Positions 39,707 to 49,130 of a stretch of 64,000 nucleotides of DNA are shown piece after piece. The translations under genes were made by a program, and so were the position numbers. The notes beneath the pieces are model-generated. The model was not told the DNA's origin and ran no database searches. It saw only the letters and a program-made list of their open reading frames with translations. Source of the stretch: Amphibalanus amphitrite. Lineage: Eukaryota; Arthropoda; Thecostraca; Balanomorpha; Balanidae. The DNA is taken from NCBI RefSeq assembly GCF_019059575.1, contig NW_024883454.1, positions 17,638 through 81,637 on the forward strand. The letters run 5' to 3'. Every line of letters starts with the position of its first letter. The stretch's first letter is position 1.

Positions 39707-42700
39707 GTACCCCCTCGCCAGACATGTCGCGGACAAAAGTTACATGGCGATATCTTACCGGAGGTCGTATGACGCGGCCGGAGCGGGTCGTCCGTAGTAT
39801 CGGCTGAGGCTGCAATGGTGCAGCGTCAGCCTGAGCGACGGCTGCAGGGCGATTTGGTGCGTCTCCGTAGATCAGAAGCTCCGGGCCGCTGGGCTCATTG
39901 CTGAGCGGTGGCGCGGCCGGCGGGCCGCTGGACTGAGTACCGTGCGGCTGCACAGTCGGCAGGTCAGGCTGTCGATGACCGGATTCGTCTGGCGTCTCCA
40001 GGAAGGCGGCCTTACACCGGTCGATGCTGATGACTTCCTTTTTCTGTCGACGGTCGATGGTGATGGTTTTGGTGGTCCTTTCGGTAACCGGGAACGGTCC
40101 GTCGTATGGAGCGTCCAGCGGGTAGCGGTGACAGTCCCTGCGCACGAAGACGTGTGTCGCCGTCTGGAGTGCCGTCGGGACGTACGTGGCGCGCTGGACC
40201 GGACGTGGGAGTGTCGGCCGCACCTGAGACATGGCGCGCTTCAGGTCTTGTACGAAACCGGCCGGTGATGCTGGTGAGGCTTGGCTGCTGGTGAAGAACT
40301 CGCCGGGAAGCCGCAGTGAGGAGCCGTACACCAGCTCGGCTGACGTCGCCTGCAGGTCCGCCTTGATGGTGGAGCGTATGCCCAGGAGCACCAGCGGCAG
40401 CACGTCCGTCCATGACGTAGCCTGGTGTGCACGGAGGCTGGCCTTCAGCTGGCGATGCAGGCGTTCCACCATACCGTTGCAGGCCGGGTGGTAGGACGTC
40501 GTCCGAGTTCGCTGGCAGCCCAGGAATCGCTGTAGCTCCGACCAGAGGGCCGACTCGAACTGGGCGCCTCGGTCCGTCGTGATGATGGACGGAACGCCGA
40601 ATCGGGCGACCCAGTGCTCGAGGAAGGCGCGGGCGACCGTGGTGGTGCGGATGTCCGGCAGAGGGATGGCTTCTGGCCACCGAGTGAACCGGTCGACGCA
40701 CGTCAGGAGGTACGAGTGCCCTCTTGACGGAGGCATCGGGCCGACGAGGTCCACGTGGACGTGGTCGAAGCGTTGCTGAGGTGGCTGGAAGGTGCCGACG
40801 TCAGACTTGGTGTGCCGGCCGATTTTGCAGCGCTGACAGGCGAGGCAGGTTCGGGTCCAGCGGCGCACGTCGCGATCCATACCGGGCCAGACGAACCGCT
40901 TAGAGACGAGCTTGACGGTGGCCTCGACGCCAGGGTGCGACAGGTCGTGCAGAGCCTTGGCGAAGGGCCGGCGCAGCGCCTCTGGGAGGACCGGCCGAGG
41001 CGATCCGGTGGACTCGTCGCAGAGCAGACGGAGTCCATCGCCGACCGGAATGTGGCGCAGGCGCAGTGAGGTGTCTAAGGCCTCGAGGTCTTCCAGCGAG
41101 CCGTCTTCGGACTGGGCCTTGGCGATGGCAGTGAAGTCGGCGAGCGGGGGTCGCGGCTGGGCCACCATCGAGACCGTGCGTGACAGCGTGTCGGCGACCA
41201 CGTTGTCCTTGCCAGGCACATGGCGGATGTCAGACACGAACTGGCCGATGTAGTCCAGGTGGCGGACCTCTCGTGGCGAGTAGCGGTCGGACGAGGAGCC
41301 GATGGCCGTTACCAGCGGGCGGTGGTCTGTAAAGACGATTGCCGACCGGCCTTCGATGGCGTGCTTGAAGTGCCGGACGGCCAGGTAGATAGCGAGCAGC
41401 TCGCGCCCGAAGGTGCTGTACTTCTTCTCTGCAGGTTGAAGCGTCTTGGAGAAGAAGCTTAGCGGCTGCCATTCGCCAGCTACGTGCTGTTGGAGGACGG
41501 CGCCCACTCCGCAGTCCGAGGCGTCGACGAAGAGGGCGAGCGGCGCGTCCGGGACTTGGTGTGCGAGATGTGTCGCCGTGGCCAGGGCGTCCTTGACGTT
41601 CTTGAAACGCTGCCGCGCCGAGTCTGTCCACGTGACAGGCGCTCTCGAGCGTTTTGCCTTGTGGGTGATTAAGGCGTGCAGAGGCTGCAGGAGCTCGGCT
41701 GCCTGGGGGATGAAGCGGTGGTAGTAGGCTACCATCCCCAGGAACCTCCGTAGCTGGGACTGAGTGGTCGGTTCCGGGAAGTCTTTGATGGCCTCGACTC
41801 GTCCAGGCAGCGGGCGGACGCCGTCGGCGTCTACCGAGTGGCCGAGGAACACCACCTGCTCCTGTCCCAGGACGCACTTGTGCCTGTTGACGACGACGCC
41901 GTAGGTGTTGAGGCGCTGAAGCACTTGGTCCAGGAGCTGCAGGTGGTGTTCGGTAGTCGGGCTGGCCAGCAGAATGTCGTCCAGGTAGACGAAGCAGCCC
42001 GGTATGCCGCGGAGGACCTCATCCATGAAACGCTGGAAGGTCTGCCCGGCGTTTCTGAGGCCGAACGGCATCCGAACGCATTCGTAGAGGCCGAACGGTG
42101 TCGTGATGGCTGTCTTGGGGACGTCGGCAGGTTCCACCGGGATCTGGTGGTAAGCCTTCACCAAGTCAATGGTGCTGAAGACGGTGCACCCATGCAGGTC
42201 GGCTGAAAAGTCCCGCAGGTACGGCAGCGGGTAGCGGTCTGGTACGGTGCGGGCGTTCAGCGCTCTGTAGTCGCCGCAAGGACGCCACTTGCCGGGTCTC
42301 TTCTTTGGCACCATGTGGAGTGGAGTTGTCCAGCTGCTGCTCGACGGTCGAATGATGCCTTGCTGGAGCATCTTGTTGAACTCAGCACGTGCGATTTGAA
42401 GGCGCTCCGGCGGGAGGCGTCGTGGCCGCTGGTACACCGGTGGACCCTTGGTGACGATGTGGTGCGTCACGTTGTGCTTCACCGGTGTTGGTCCAGGTTT
42501 TGGTGAGGTCACATCCGGGTACCGGGCGAGGACAGCTGCGAAGCGAGCAGCAGCCTGCTCCCGGACGAGACGCACTCCGATGGAGCACAGCTTTGACCGC
42601 TCGGCGCTGGCGCAGACGGTGCCGTCCCGCAGGAGACGTTGGTTGGCAACGTCCACGACGAGGTGATGTGCGGCCAGGAAGTCGGTGCCCAAGATGGGTG

Positions 42701-43070
42701 TGGTGACGTCAGTGACGAAGAATCGATGTTTCAGGCGGTGCTGCTGACTCAAGGTGACGTCCAGCAGGCAGGTGCCGTGCACCGCGATCGGTGAGCCGTT
42801 TGCCGCGACGAGCTGCTGGCCGACAGGAGCAGGGGTCAGCGTAGACCCGTTGGGCAGGCAGCGGCGAGGCAGCACGCTGACCTGCGCCCCGGTGTCGACT
42901 AGAAATTGCCGGTCCGTCTCCGTGTCCCTCACGAAGAGGAGTGGCGCGGCAGGAGGGGCGCCCGTGCTTTGCGCCATCAGCACGGGGCGCCTCAGTTTTC
43001 CGAGGCGATCCAGGAGCACGGCAACTTGCATCGGCGCGCTTGGGCGCCGAATCGCTGGTGGTACCAACAC
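39702..43070 (-). CDS. pol: Pol polyprotein: protease, RT, RNase H, integrase
   Basis: This open frame of about 1,120 residues overlaps the end of gag by 79 bases in the -1 frame and has no ATG of its own, so it is expected to be made by frameshifting. Domains in order: aspartic protease with DTGA near 58; reverse transcriptase about 225-400 with YLDD near 362; RNase H about 505-625 ([18 protein letters not shown]); an H2C2 zinc finger ([20 protein letters not shown] then CLAC); an integrase DDE core ([28 protein letters not shown]); and a GPY/F-like YDGPFPV. This RT-before-integrase order defines Ty3/gypsy. No internal stops were seen. The stop codon is supplied by the 3' LTR. Confidence 0.93.
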   Translation of the reverse strand: MLVPPAIRRPSAPMQVAVLLDRLGKLRRPVLMAQSTGAPPAAPLLFVRDTETDRQFLVDTGAQVSVLPRRCLPNGSTLTPAPVGQQLVAANGSPIAVHGTCLLDVTLSQQHRLKHRFFVTDVTTPILGTDFLAAHHLVVDVANQRLLRDGTVCASAERSKLCSIGVRLVREQAAARFAAVLARYPDVTSPKPGPTPVKHNVTHHIVTKGPPVYQRPRRLPPERLQIARAEFNKMLQQGIIRPSSSSWTTPLHMVPKKRPGKWRPCGDYRALNARTVPDRYPLPYLRDFSADLHGCTVFSTIDLVKAYHQIPVEPADVPKTAITTPFGLYECVRMPFGLRNAGQTFQRFMDEVLRGIPGCFVYLDDILLASPTTEHHLQLLDQVLQRLNTYGVVVNRHKCVLGQEQVVFLGHSVDADGVRPLPGRVEAIKDFPEPTTQSQLRRFLGMVAYYHRFIPQAAELLQPLHALITHKAKRSRAPVTWTDSARQRFKNVKDALATATHLAHQVPDAPLALFVDASDCGVGAVLQQHVAGEWQPLSFFSKTLQPAEKKYSTFGRELLAIYLAVRHFKHAIEGRSAIVFTDHRPLVTAIGSSSDRYSPREVRHLDYIGQFVSDIRHVPGKDNVVADTLSRTVSMVAQPRPPLADFTAIAKAQSEDGSLEDLEALDTSLRLRHIPVGDGLRLLCDESTGSPRPVLPEALRRPFAKALHDLSHPGVEATVKLVSKRFVWPGMDRDVRRWTRTCLACQRCKIGRHTKSDVGTFQPPQQRFDHVHVDLVGPMPPSRGHSYLLTCVDRFTRWPEAIPLPDIRTTTVARAFLEHWVARFGVPSIITTDRGAQFESALWSELQRFLGCQRTRTTSYHPACNGMVERLHRQLKASLRAHQATSWTDVLPLVLLGIRSTIKADLQATSAELVYGSSLRLPGEFFTSSQASPASPAGFVQDLKRAMSQVRPTLPRPVQRATYVPTALQTATHVFVRRDCHRYPLDAPYDGPFPVTERTTKTITIDRRQKKEVISIDRCKAAFLETPDESGHRQPDLPTVQPHGTQSSGPPAAPPLSNEPSGPELLIYGDAPNRPAAVAQADAAPLQPQPILRTTRSGRVIRPPVRYRHVTFVRDMSGEGVL
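39707..39719 (-). promoter_or_regulatory. Polypurine tract
   Basis: In element sense, GGCGAGGGGGTAC directly precedes the 3' LTR. It is the expected primer for plus-strand DNA synthesis and lies within the last pol codons. Confidence 0.7.
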
Positions 43071-43912
43071 AGCGTGTCGTCGTGCGGCGGCGTTGAAGGA
43101 CGAGCCGGTGACGGGCGGCGTGACTGGCGAGACGCCTGGCGCGGCCGGGAACGGCTGCGGTCGCGTCGCACGGCGTCCTCGAGTCGTCGGTTACTGGCCT
43201 CCAGGCGCTCCATCTTAGCGACCAGGGAGGCGATGACGGTGTCCAGCGCAGGGGTTGCAGCTGGCGCTGGGGCTGTCACTGCAGCAGCGATGGGCGGTGC
43301 CGGCTGTGTGTACGGCTGTGCCGCGATCGCTGATAGCCGTGGGTCCGGTCCGCTAGCTTCCAGATACCGGTCGGCCGCTTCTGCCAGTGCGTCAAGCGTG
43401 CTGTCGGCTGGCAGGAGGGCGAGGGCAGCACGGACGGGCTGCGGTAGCCGTTGTTGAAATAGGGTACGGAAGAGCTCCGTATCAACCGGGGCGTCCCCGG
43501 CTGCGGCTAGCTCGTTGCGCATTGAACGCAACAGCGCCGTCGGCTTCTGATCGCCGAGCTGTTGGCGGCCGAGCAGGGCTTGTAGTCGGTCGGCGCGTGA
43601 CTGTGCCAGGCGGGCTTGGAGCGCCGCACACAGCACGTCAAAAGACCGAGATGACCGGATGACGTCCTTGACCTGGACGGCGATGTTGGCGGGGAGGTTT
43701 GCAACGAGGAGCTTAAACCTCAGCTCGTCGGAGTCGACCCCGCTGACGTCGAAAGCGCACTGCACCTGCAGTAGCCACAGGTCGGGCTCTTCCGGAGAGT
43801 ATGGTGGTAGCCGGAAGCTAGCCATGGGCCGATGAGTTGACTCAGAGGCTGAAGCTGGAACGCTGGCCGAGTCTTGAGCTGCGGCGCCGGACTGTGCGCT
43901 GTCCGCGGGCAT
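42992..43912 (-). CDS. gag: Gag of the Ty3/gypsy element
   Basis: A 306-residue capsid/nucleocapsid polyprotein, ATG at 43912 and TGA at 42992-42994. The N-terminal part ([18 protein letters not shown] onward) resembles Ty3/gypsy capsid domains. A basic [15 protein letters not shown] stretch leads into the C-terminal knuckle [18 protein letters not shown], spaced C-X2-H-X9-C-X3-C. This CHCC order, instead of the usual CCHC, is characteristic of CsRn1-group elements. The run GGAAAACTGA at the stop is a candidate slip region for the -1 shift into pol, though not a classical heptamer. Confidence 0.9.
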   Translation of the reverse strand: MPADSAQSGAAAQDSASVPASASESTHRPMASFRLPPYSPEEPDLWLLQVQCAFDVSGVDSDELRFKLLVANLPANIAVQVKDVIRSSRSFDVLCAALQARLAQSRADRLQALLGRQQLGDQKPTALLRSMRNELAAAGDAPVDTELFRTLFQQRLPQPVRAALALLPADSTLDALAEAADRYLEASGPDPRLSAIAAQPYTQPAPPIAAAVTAPAPAATPALDTVIASLVAKMERLEASNRRLEDAVRRDRSRSRPRQASRQSRRPSPARPSTPPHDDTLCWYHQRFGAQARRCKLPCSWIASEN

Positions 43913-43940
43913 GACGAGAGGCTAAGGTCGAACAACGGAG

Positions 43941-43958
43941 ATCACGTCGGGGTCACCA
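43941..43958 (-). promoter_or_regulatory. Primer-binding site, tRNA-Trp
   Basis: In element sense, TGGTGACCCCGACGTGAT lies two bases after the 5' LTR. It is the 18-base complement of the 3' end of eukaryotic tRNA-Trp (ATCACGTCGGGGTCA plus CCA). Confidence 0.85.
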
Positions 43959-43960
43959 AT

Positions 43961-44940
43961 TGTCGTACTGGCGCTGTGGGTAGCGCGTGGCTGGACGGAC
44001 GGTCTGTGACAATCTATTGATCTGTGGCTGATCTATTAGAGTGTCCGTCCGAGAGCCGTACGACGGCTGACAGAGCCTGGAGGTCGCGAACTGGTGTGGT
44101 AACCGTTACGCCCGCCTGGGACGCCCGAGTCGGTACGGCACTTGCGGTGTCGTAACCGGATCGGCGGGAACCAGCAGAACGCTGTTGGACCGGCGGTGAA
44201 AGTCGGAACCGAGCACTCGCCCACCAGTGGGGCGTCTGGTCGAGCAGGTCTACCCGCTAAGGCAGCCTGAGCACGAACCAGTGGCAGGGTCCGATCAATG
44301 ACCGTGGTCCGACCAGGGTGTCAGCGCAAGGGCCAGTCAGAGGCGTCTTTAAGGGCGCAGAAGCCCACCTCGGTCGACTGTGGCCGGTGCAACCTAGTCA
44401 GGTCGTTTGTGTGAATCTCCGTGTTCTTCCTTCGCCTCAGAGTAGCCGCTCTTCTCCAAATGCCCGAGCCGTTTTCTATGTGTATTTGTCTTGTAGCGAA
44501 CAGCAGAGTCGAGACACGAATTGACAATGTCGCCGAAAACCGCGGTCACATGCTGGCCGTTCCTAGTACTACCAATATGCCCGCAGGCGCGGCGAGAGAC
44601 AAGCTTAACGTATGAGTCACCGTCCGGCTGCCGGGAGAGCCCCTACCGCGACCTTTGCTCACAGTCATGACGTCACGACAATGGGCTCCTAAACGTACGG
44701 GCAGCGGCCGCCTCAGGGGTGCCGCCGTGACCTTTGCACGACACGTTCTATAGCGTATGGCACAGCGGTTACTAGGAAGGTTGAGGCCAGCGGCAGGCCG
44801 GTTTACAAATAACAAACAAACTTGACGCTCAATTGGCAACAGGTAACAGATTGATTAATAAAGCGGTGACAATATAAATAAAAATGACAACATGAAATGA
44901 CAAATCGCATAGATGACAAATCGCGTAGATGATCCCTACA
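43961..44940 (-). repeat. 5' LTR of the Ty3/gypsy element
   Basis: 980 bp, nearly identical to 38727-39706. It should contain the element promoter and transcription start; I could not place a TATA box with confidence. Confidence 0.92.
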
Positions 44941-45228
44941 ACGTAAGTCGATGATATCAGCCGCGGGCCGGACGTCAGATGGTCGCGGGCCGGATCCAAC
45001 CGTCACCCTCCTGGCCGGATCCGGCCCGCGGGCCGTAAGCCGACCCCTGACCTAGAAGGCCTTAAAATCGGGTATTAATCTCTGCGTCTCGTAACGGCGC
45101 ACACGCTCGTTTTTTCCGCGACGCGCTAGCTTCACCAGTGGCGAAACGGCGATGGGGGGGGTCGTACCCGCCCCCCCCCCCCTCGGCCGGCGTGTATGTA
45201 GAAAACAAATAGGTCCGGCGAGCAGTAG

Positions 45229-45395
45229 TGGCGGAACACCTTCAATTAGGGGGGGGGGGGGCACAGCACTGCCGACTTTTAGTCCCATTCTTTCCATGCA
45301 GTACGCCCATAGGGCTACTGTTAAAAGGCCAAAATTAAAGAGGGGAACGGTGCCCCGGACCCGGTGCCCTCGCCGTTCCGCCGCCTATGCCGGCG
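45229..45395. mobile_element. MITE A copy 3, in right foldback arm (inverted)
   Basis: It is the inverted counterpart of the copy at 38143-38300, as expected if the MITE was already in the arm when the inverted repeat formed or was homogenised. Confidence 0.75.
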
Positions 45396-45617
45396 AGGGT
45401 ACAATCGAGATTATATTGTCATTCATCGACCGCGAAAAAAGAATGTCCGGGACACAAATGATATGGAATGTTTCAATTCTCGGCTCCCAAATACAATAGC
45501 TTCACCTGACAGACCTCATCTACCTGACTTCAAAAGTTTCGATCATCCATTCCATGCATTAAATTCGTCAATCACTTGATGGTCTGATATATTTCTTCAT
45601 GGTTTTATTGAACCACA

Positions 45618-46224
45618 TTTGTGGACGAATGTTTGCGGAGACGAAGATAGCGGAGACAAAGGTTTGCGGACGAAAATATGCGCAGACAAAGATTTGCGGA
45701 AGAAGATTTGCGTGGACGAAGAAATGCGTGGACGAAAAATGCGGACGAAGATTTGCGGACGAAGATTTGCGGACGAAGTTTTGCGGACGAAGATTTACGG
45801 ACGAAGATTTGCGGACGAAGATTTGCCGGGACGAAGATTTGCGTGGACGAAGAAATGCGGACGAAGATTTGCGGAGACGAAGAAATGCGTGGACGAAAAA
45901 ATGCGGACGAAGATTTGCGGACGAAGATTTGCGGGGACGAAGATTTGCGGACGAAGATATGCGCAGACGAAGATTTGCGTGGACGAAGAAATGCGGACGA
46001 AGATTTGCGTAGACGAAGAAATGCGTGGACGAAAAAATGCTTGACGAAGAAATGCGCGTACGAAGAAATGCGGATACGAAAAAATGCGCTACGAATATTT
46101 GCGCTTACGAAGAAATGCGAGACGAAGTTATGCGACACGAATAAATGCGCCGACGAAGATTTGCGGACGAAGAAATGCGGACGAAGAATTGCGCGACGAA
46201 GAAATGCCATACGAAGATTTGTCC
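45618..46224. repeat. 14-bp tandem array, right foldback arm
   Basis: Units GCGGACGAAGATTT and GTGGACGAAGAAAT repeat through the outer half of the right arm. Small unit-number differences from the left arm (about 45 bp in total) show that the arms have started to diverge. Confidence 0.9.
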
Positions 46225-46239
46225 TGGAATCGAAGACGA

Positions 46240-47570
46240 CAGATATAAACACAGCAAATGCCTCAATGCTCAATGATATACTCAAGCATTACTTATGAGA
46301 GTCAATTTCAATGACGTCATCAACTTTAAAATGGATAGCATTCATCTGCTTCAAAATGTTTACGAGCATAGTTTTGGAGAAGTAACTGAAGATTTGTAAA
46401 AATATTCGTGGCTAAATTTACCCATAATCTAATTTCTATGTGTATCAAAGACAAATAGTGCTTGAGCTGCGGACCCTCGAAAAAGATTCGGCCAATGAAC
46501 GTTTGTTGAACATGACGTCATGTTTGTCGTGTATTTGTTTATAGTCCTCTATCCTCGCTCATCTATCAAGGTTACGCCTAATAGACTGGATTTTCAAATT
46601 AAAATGCAGCAAAATACTTTTTTGGTGTCAGGCCCTGACAAGACCTTTCAGAGCCGGAAGGATGATACAAATTAGGGAGGTATTGGTCAGGCAGACACCC
46701 TAGATAGTCGCCGGGGCTGAGCCCATCCGATTGGACAGGCCGCACAGCCCCCAAGCACTCTCTGCACCCGGCTACGGGGTGCGTTCCCTCGGAAGCAGCG
46801 GTGCCGCTCCAAGGGAGCAGTCCGCATGAGATAGAGGTGCCTGTCCCGCCCGGAGTGGGAGTTACGGCGTGGAGAGGACTTCATTATCCTGAGGACGGAA
46901 GCGACGAAACGGAGGTGCAATATACGACATATACTGAGAATGAACCATTCACACACGGACTTCGCAGCGAGTCGACAATCTGCACAAAAGGATGCTTTTC
47001 TAAGCTATGCTTCATTTGCTTCGACATTGAGACTTAGGCAACATTTTCACCCCCATGCCAATACGTCATAGGTAAAAAGTATTTCAAAATGAATAGGTAA
47101 GATTTCCCATTTACAGGTATATTTTGTCGTCTTTCACAAATATACATGGGGCTTTGAATAAGCTCCTCGTTCTCCAGGAATGCTGATATCGAAAGAAATG
47201 CAACGAGCAGGTACCCGTCTCGCATTAAATTATGTCTGCAGGGCCGAGACACGCCCCGTCGAAAGCACCACAGCACGACAGTCGACACATCTTTCTCCCT
47301 AATGGAATGCACCGTTTAAACAGCCGGCACGAGCCAACTGAACTTTCCATACATCCTACTACGGCGATTGGCCGAATACCTCCCTCCATCATATTCTATC
47401 TCATCACACCTTCACCCAAAGCTGTCGCACATCACGGTTACGGCGGCCTCACCCGACCTCACCATACCACAGGTCTATTACACCCTCACCCGATCTTATC
47501 ACACGCGGCATACGATCACCCGCACCGCCACGCCCCTCTCCGAGATTCACCCCTTCACGCCATTCCATCA
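46240..47570. other. Region 3' of PLPP, nothing recognised
   Basis: It includes the downstream side of the minus-strand lipid phosphatase gene. No polyadenylation signal, domain or repeat can be supported. Confidence 0.4.
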
Positions 47571-48410
47571 CTACATCCACTTCACGTCGCTCTCGCTGGC
47601 GGCGGCGGCGGCGGACGAGGTCGGCACGTGCTGTGGGAGCAGCGGCGTGTCGTCCACGCCGGCCACGCAGTGCGGCCGGTCGGCGCCGGCCTCCGTCACC
47701 GCCGGGTAGAAGTGCCTGTAGCAGATCCAGCCGATGGCGACGCCCAGCGCGCCGCCCACCACCACGTCCTGCCAGTGGTGGTGGTAGTCGCACGTGCGGC
47801 TGGCGGCGATCAGCGCCGCCACCAGCAGCGGAAACAGCACCAGCAGCTTGTGCGACTGGCGCCGGCCGCGCTCCGTGAACGTGCCCAGCTTACCCGACAG
47901 GTACAGACAGGTGAACACGGCCAGACACGCAGCCAGCGACGCGTGCCCGCTCGGGAAGCTCTTGCGTCCTTCACTGACGAGCATGGCGCTACCCGTGCAG
48001 GGCAGGTCGACACGCTGGAAGCCCTCCGGATAGCAGCGGGACAAAAAGTCCGGCCGCGGCCGGCCTACTGCGAGCTTGATACAGTTGGTGACTATGCCGG
48101 TGAGAAGCAGCGCGAGCGAGGAACAGAGTCCGGCCTCGCGCAGATCGATCCAGTCACGGTTGATGAGAAAGAGGGCGCCGATGGTGGCGACGGGCACCGA
48201 CACCACCAGGAACCAGAGCGCCGAGCCGGGCACATAGCTATCCATCTGTGGGTAACTGTAAACCCACGCCTCCTCCGGCCGGATCTGGCGCTCAAACGGG
48301 TCCGTCAGTTCTGTCTTCAGGAAGACCAGCAGTAGGAAGATACGTACGCATACTTCGGCGGCAAAGTACCGCGTGGCAAACTCTGGACGGAGACGGAAGG
48401 GCAGGTCCAT
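47571..48410 (-). CDS. PLPP5: PLPP4/5-type phospholipid phosphatase
   Basis: A 279-residue integral membrane phosphatase of the PAP2 family, which removes phosphate from phosphatidic acid and related lipids. ATG at 48410; the open frame extends a little upstream without another ATG. All three signature motifs are present: KLAVGRPRPDF (about 112-122), FPSGHAS (about 152-158) and SRTCDYHHHWQDV (about 204-216). The first histidine donates a proton and the second is the nucleophile. Several hydrophobic helices fit the six-helix fold. The length and the CYPEGF segment after motif 1 favour PLPP4/PLPP5 over the PLPP1-3 group. No intron interrupts the CDS. The alanine- and serine-rich tail ends DVKWM. 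Confidence 0.93.
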   Translation of the reverse strand: MDLPFRLRPEFATRYFAAEVCVRIFLLLVFLKTELTDPFERQIRPEEAWVYSYPQMDSYVPGSALWFLVVSVPVATIGALFLINRDWIDLREAGLCSSLALLLTGIVTNCIKLAVGRPRPDFLSRCYPEGFQRVDLPCTGSAMLVSEGRKSFPSGHASLAACLAVFTCLYLSGKLGTFTERGRRQSHKLLVLFPLLVAALIAASRTCDYHHHWQDVVVGGALGVAIGWICYRHFYPAVTEAGADRPHCVAGVDDTPLLPQHVPTSSAAAAASESDVKWM

Positions 48411-49122
48411 GGCGCGGCGAAAAACGTGCGACACAGATTACTGTATCCAGACTGAGCCGGCCTTCTTATCGACCAGCCTAGCACACATCGGTGTGGCTGA
48501 TGGTGTAGATAGCTCCAGTTGTGTGGAACACAATCTGCAAGTAAAGGAATTGTCGATGTCATAAGCAGGCACCAATACTGTCTCAGTTAGTGGGATTTAA
48601 CAACTGATCATCTGGATAGTGGATAGTGTAAACAAGCCATGACCTCAATGATATTGTGGTGCAAATTGCAATCCATATATGGAATTGGATAGGTGCCAAT
48701 GGAAGATCAAATTCAAAAGTCACAAAGCATTGGCCAATGAAGAATGCACAAAGGATATTATGTCCAGGTAAGTAGTAGCAGGAAGAGCAATGCTCAACCA
48801 GGAAGATCAGCAGCATTATCTCACTAGCACCAAATTAAGATCCTTCATTATATAATTTTCATATGATATAATGAGCTGGCCAATGTAATGCAGCTGCTGG
48901 CCCCATTTTCCAGTGCACGAGAGATTCATGGTTGCCAGCCAGACTCTGGGTTATAACCAGACTGCACAGTATCACAACCTTGAAGAGACCTTGCCAGTAT
49001 GGATGCAATATGCCAGCATGTAAAGGTGCAGAATTAAAGTGGAGCAGTGGTACTGTGTGGTACGCTTATTGGTACTGTGCTGAATTGCTGTGCTGGTGCA
49101 GCAATATATTGAACAAATGATG
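48411..49122. other. PLPP 5' side, nothing recognised
   Basis: Must contain the promoter or 5' UTR of PLPP. No other gene is visible before the hAT element. Confidence 0.4.
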
Positions 49123-49130
49123 CATAGGAG

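Larger units (their letters stand above)
38727..44940 (-). mobile_element. Intact Ty3/gypsy retrotransposon, CsRn1 type
   Basis: A 6,214-bp element with 980-bp LTRs and a 4-bp target duplication, ACGT (38723-38726, 44941-44944). It has gag, then pol in the -1 frame, and no envelope gene. Two features named for the CsRn1 group are present: a primer site matching tRNA-Trp and a Gag knuckle of CHCC type. The LTRs show only about two differences by eye, so insertion was recent and the element may be active. It sits at the hinge of the foldback element, about 1.6 kb upstream of the first coding exon of the zinc transporter. Confidence 0.93.
37342..46229. mobile_element. Foldback-type element with 1.2-kb arms
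   Basis: The arms 37350-38567 and 44962-46224 are inverted copies. Each arm consists of an outer array of 14-bp units (GCGGACGAAGATTT and variants) and an inner part with a MITE A copy and an E4-like TTAA-element end. The exact word CGAAGACGAC stands just outside both ends (37332-37341 and 46230-46239) and may be a 10-bp target duplication, although it resembles the repeat unit. Long inverted arms made of short tandem repeats with 9-10 bp duplications resemble Drosophila FB elements. A retrotransposon occupies the hinge. Confidence 0.7.

Noticed and set aside
38727..44940. An envelope gene that would make the element an errantivirus
   Set aside because: Pol ends at the LTR and no further frame of suitable size lies between pol and the 3' LTR.
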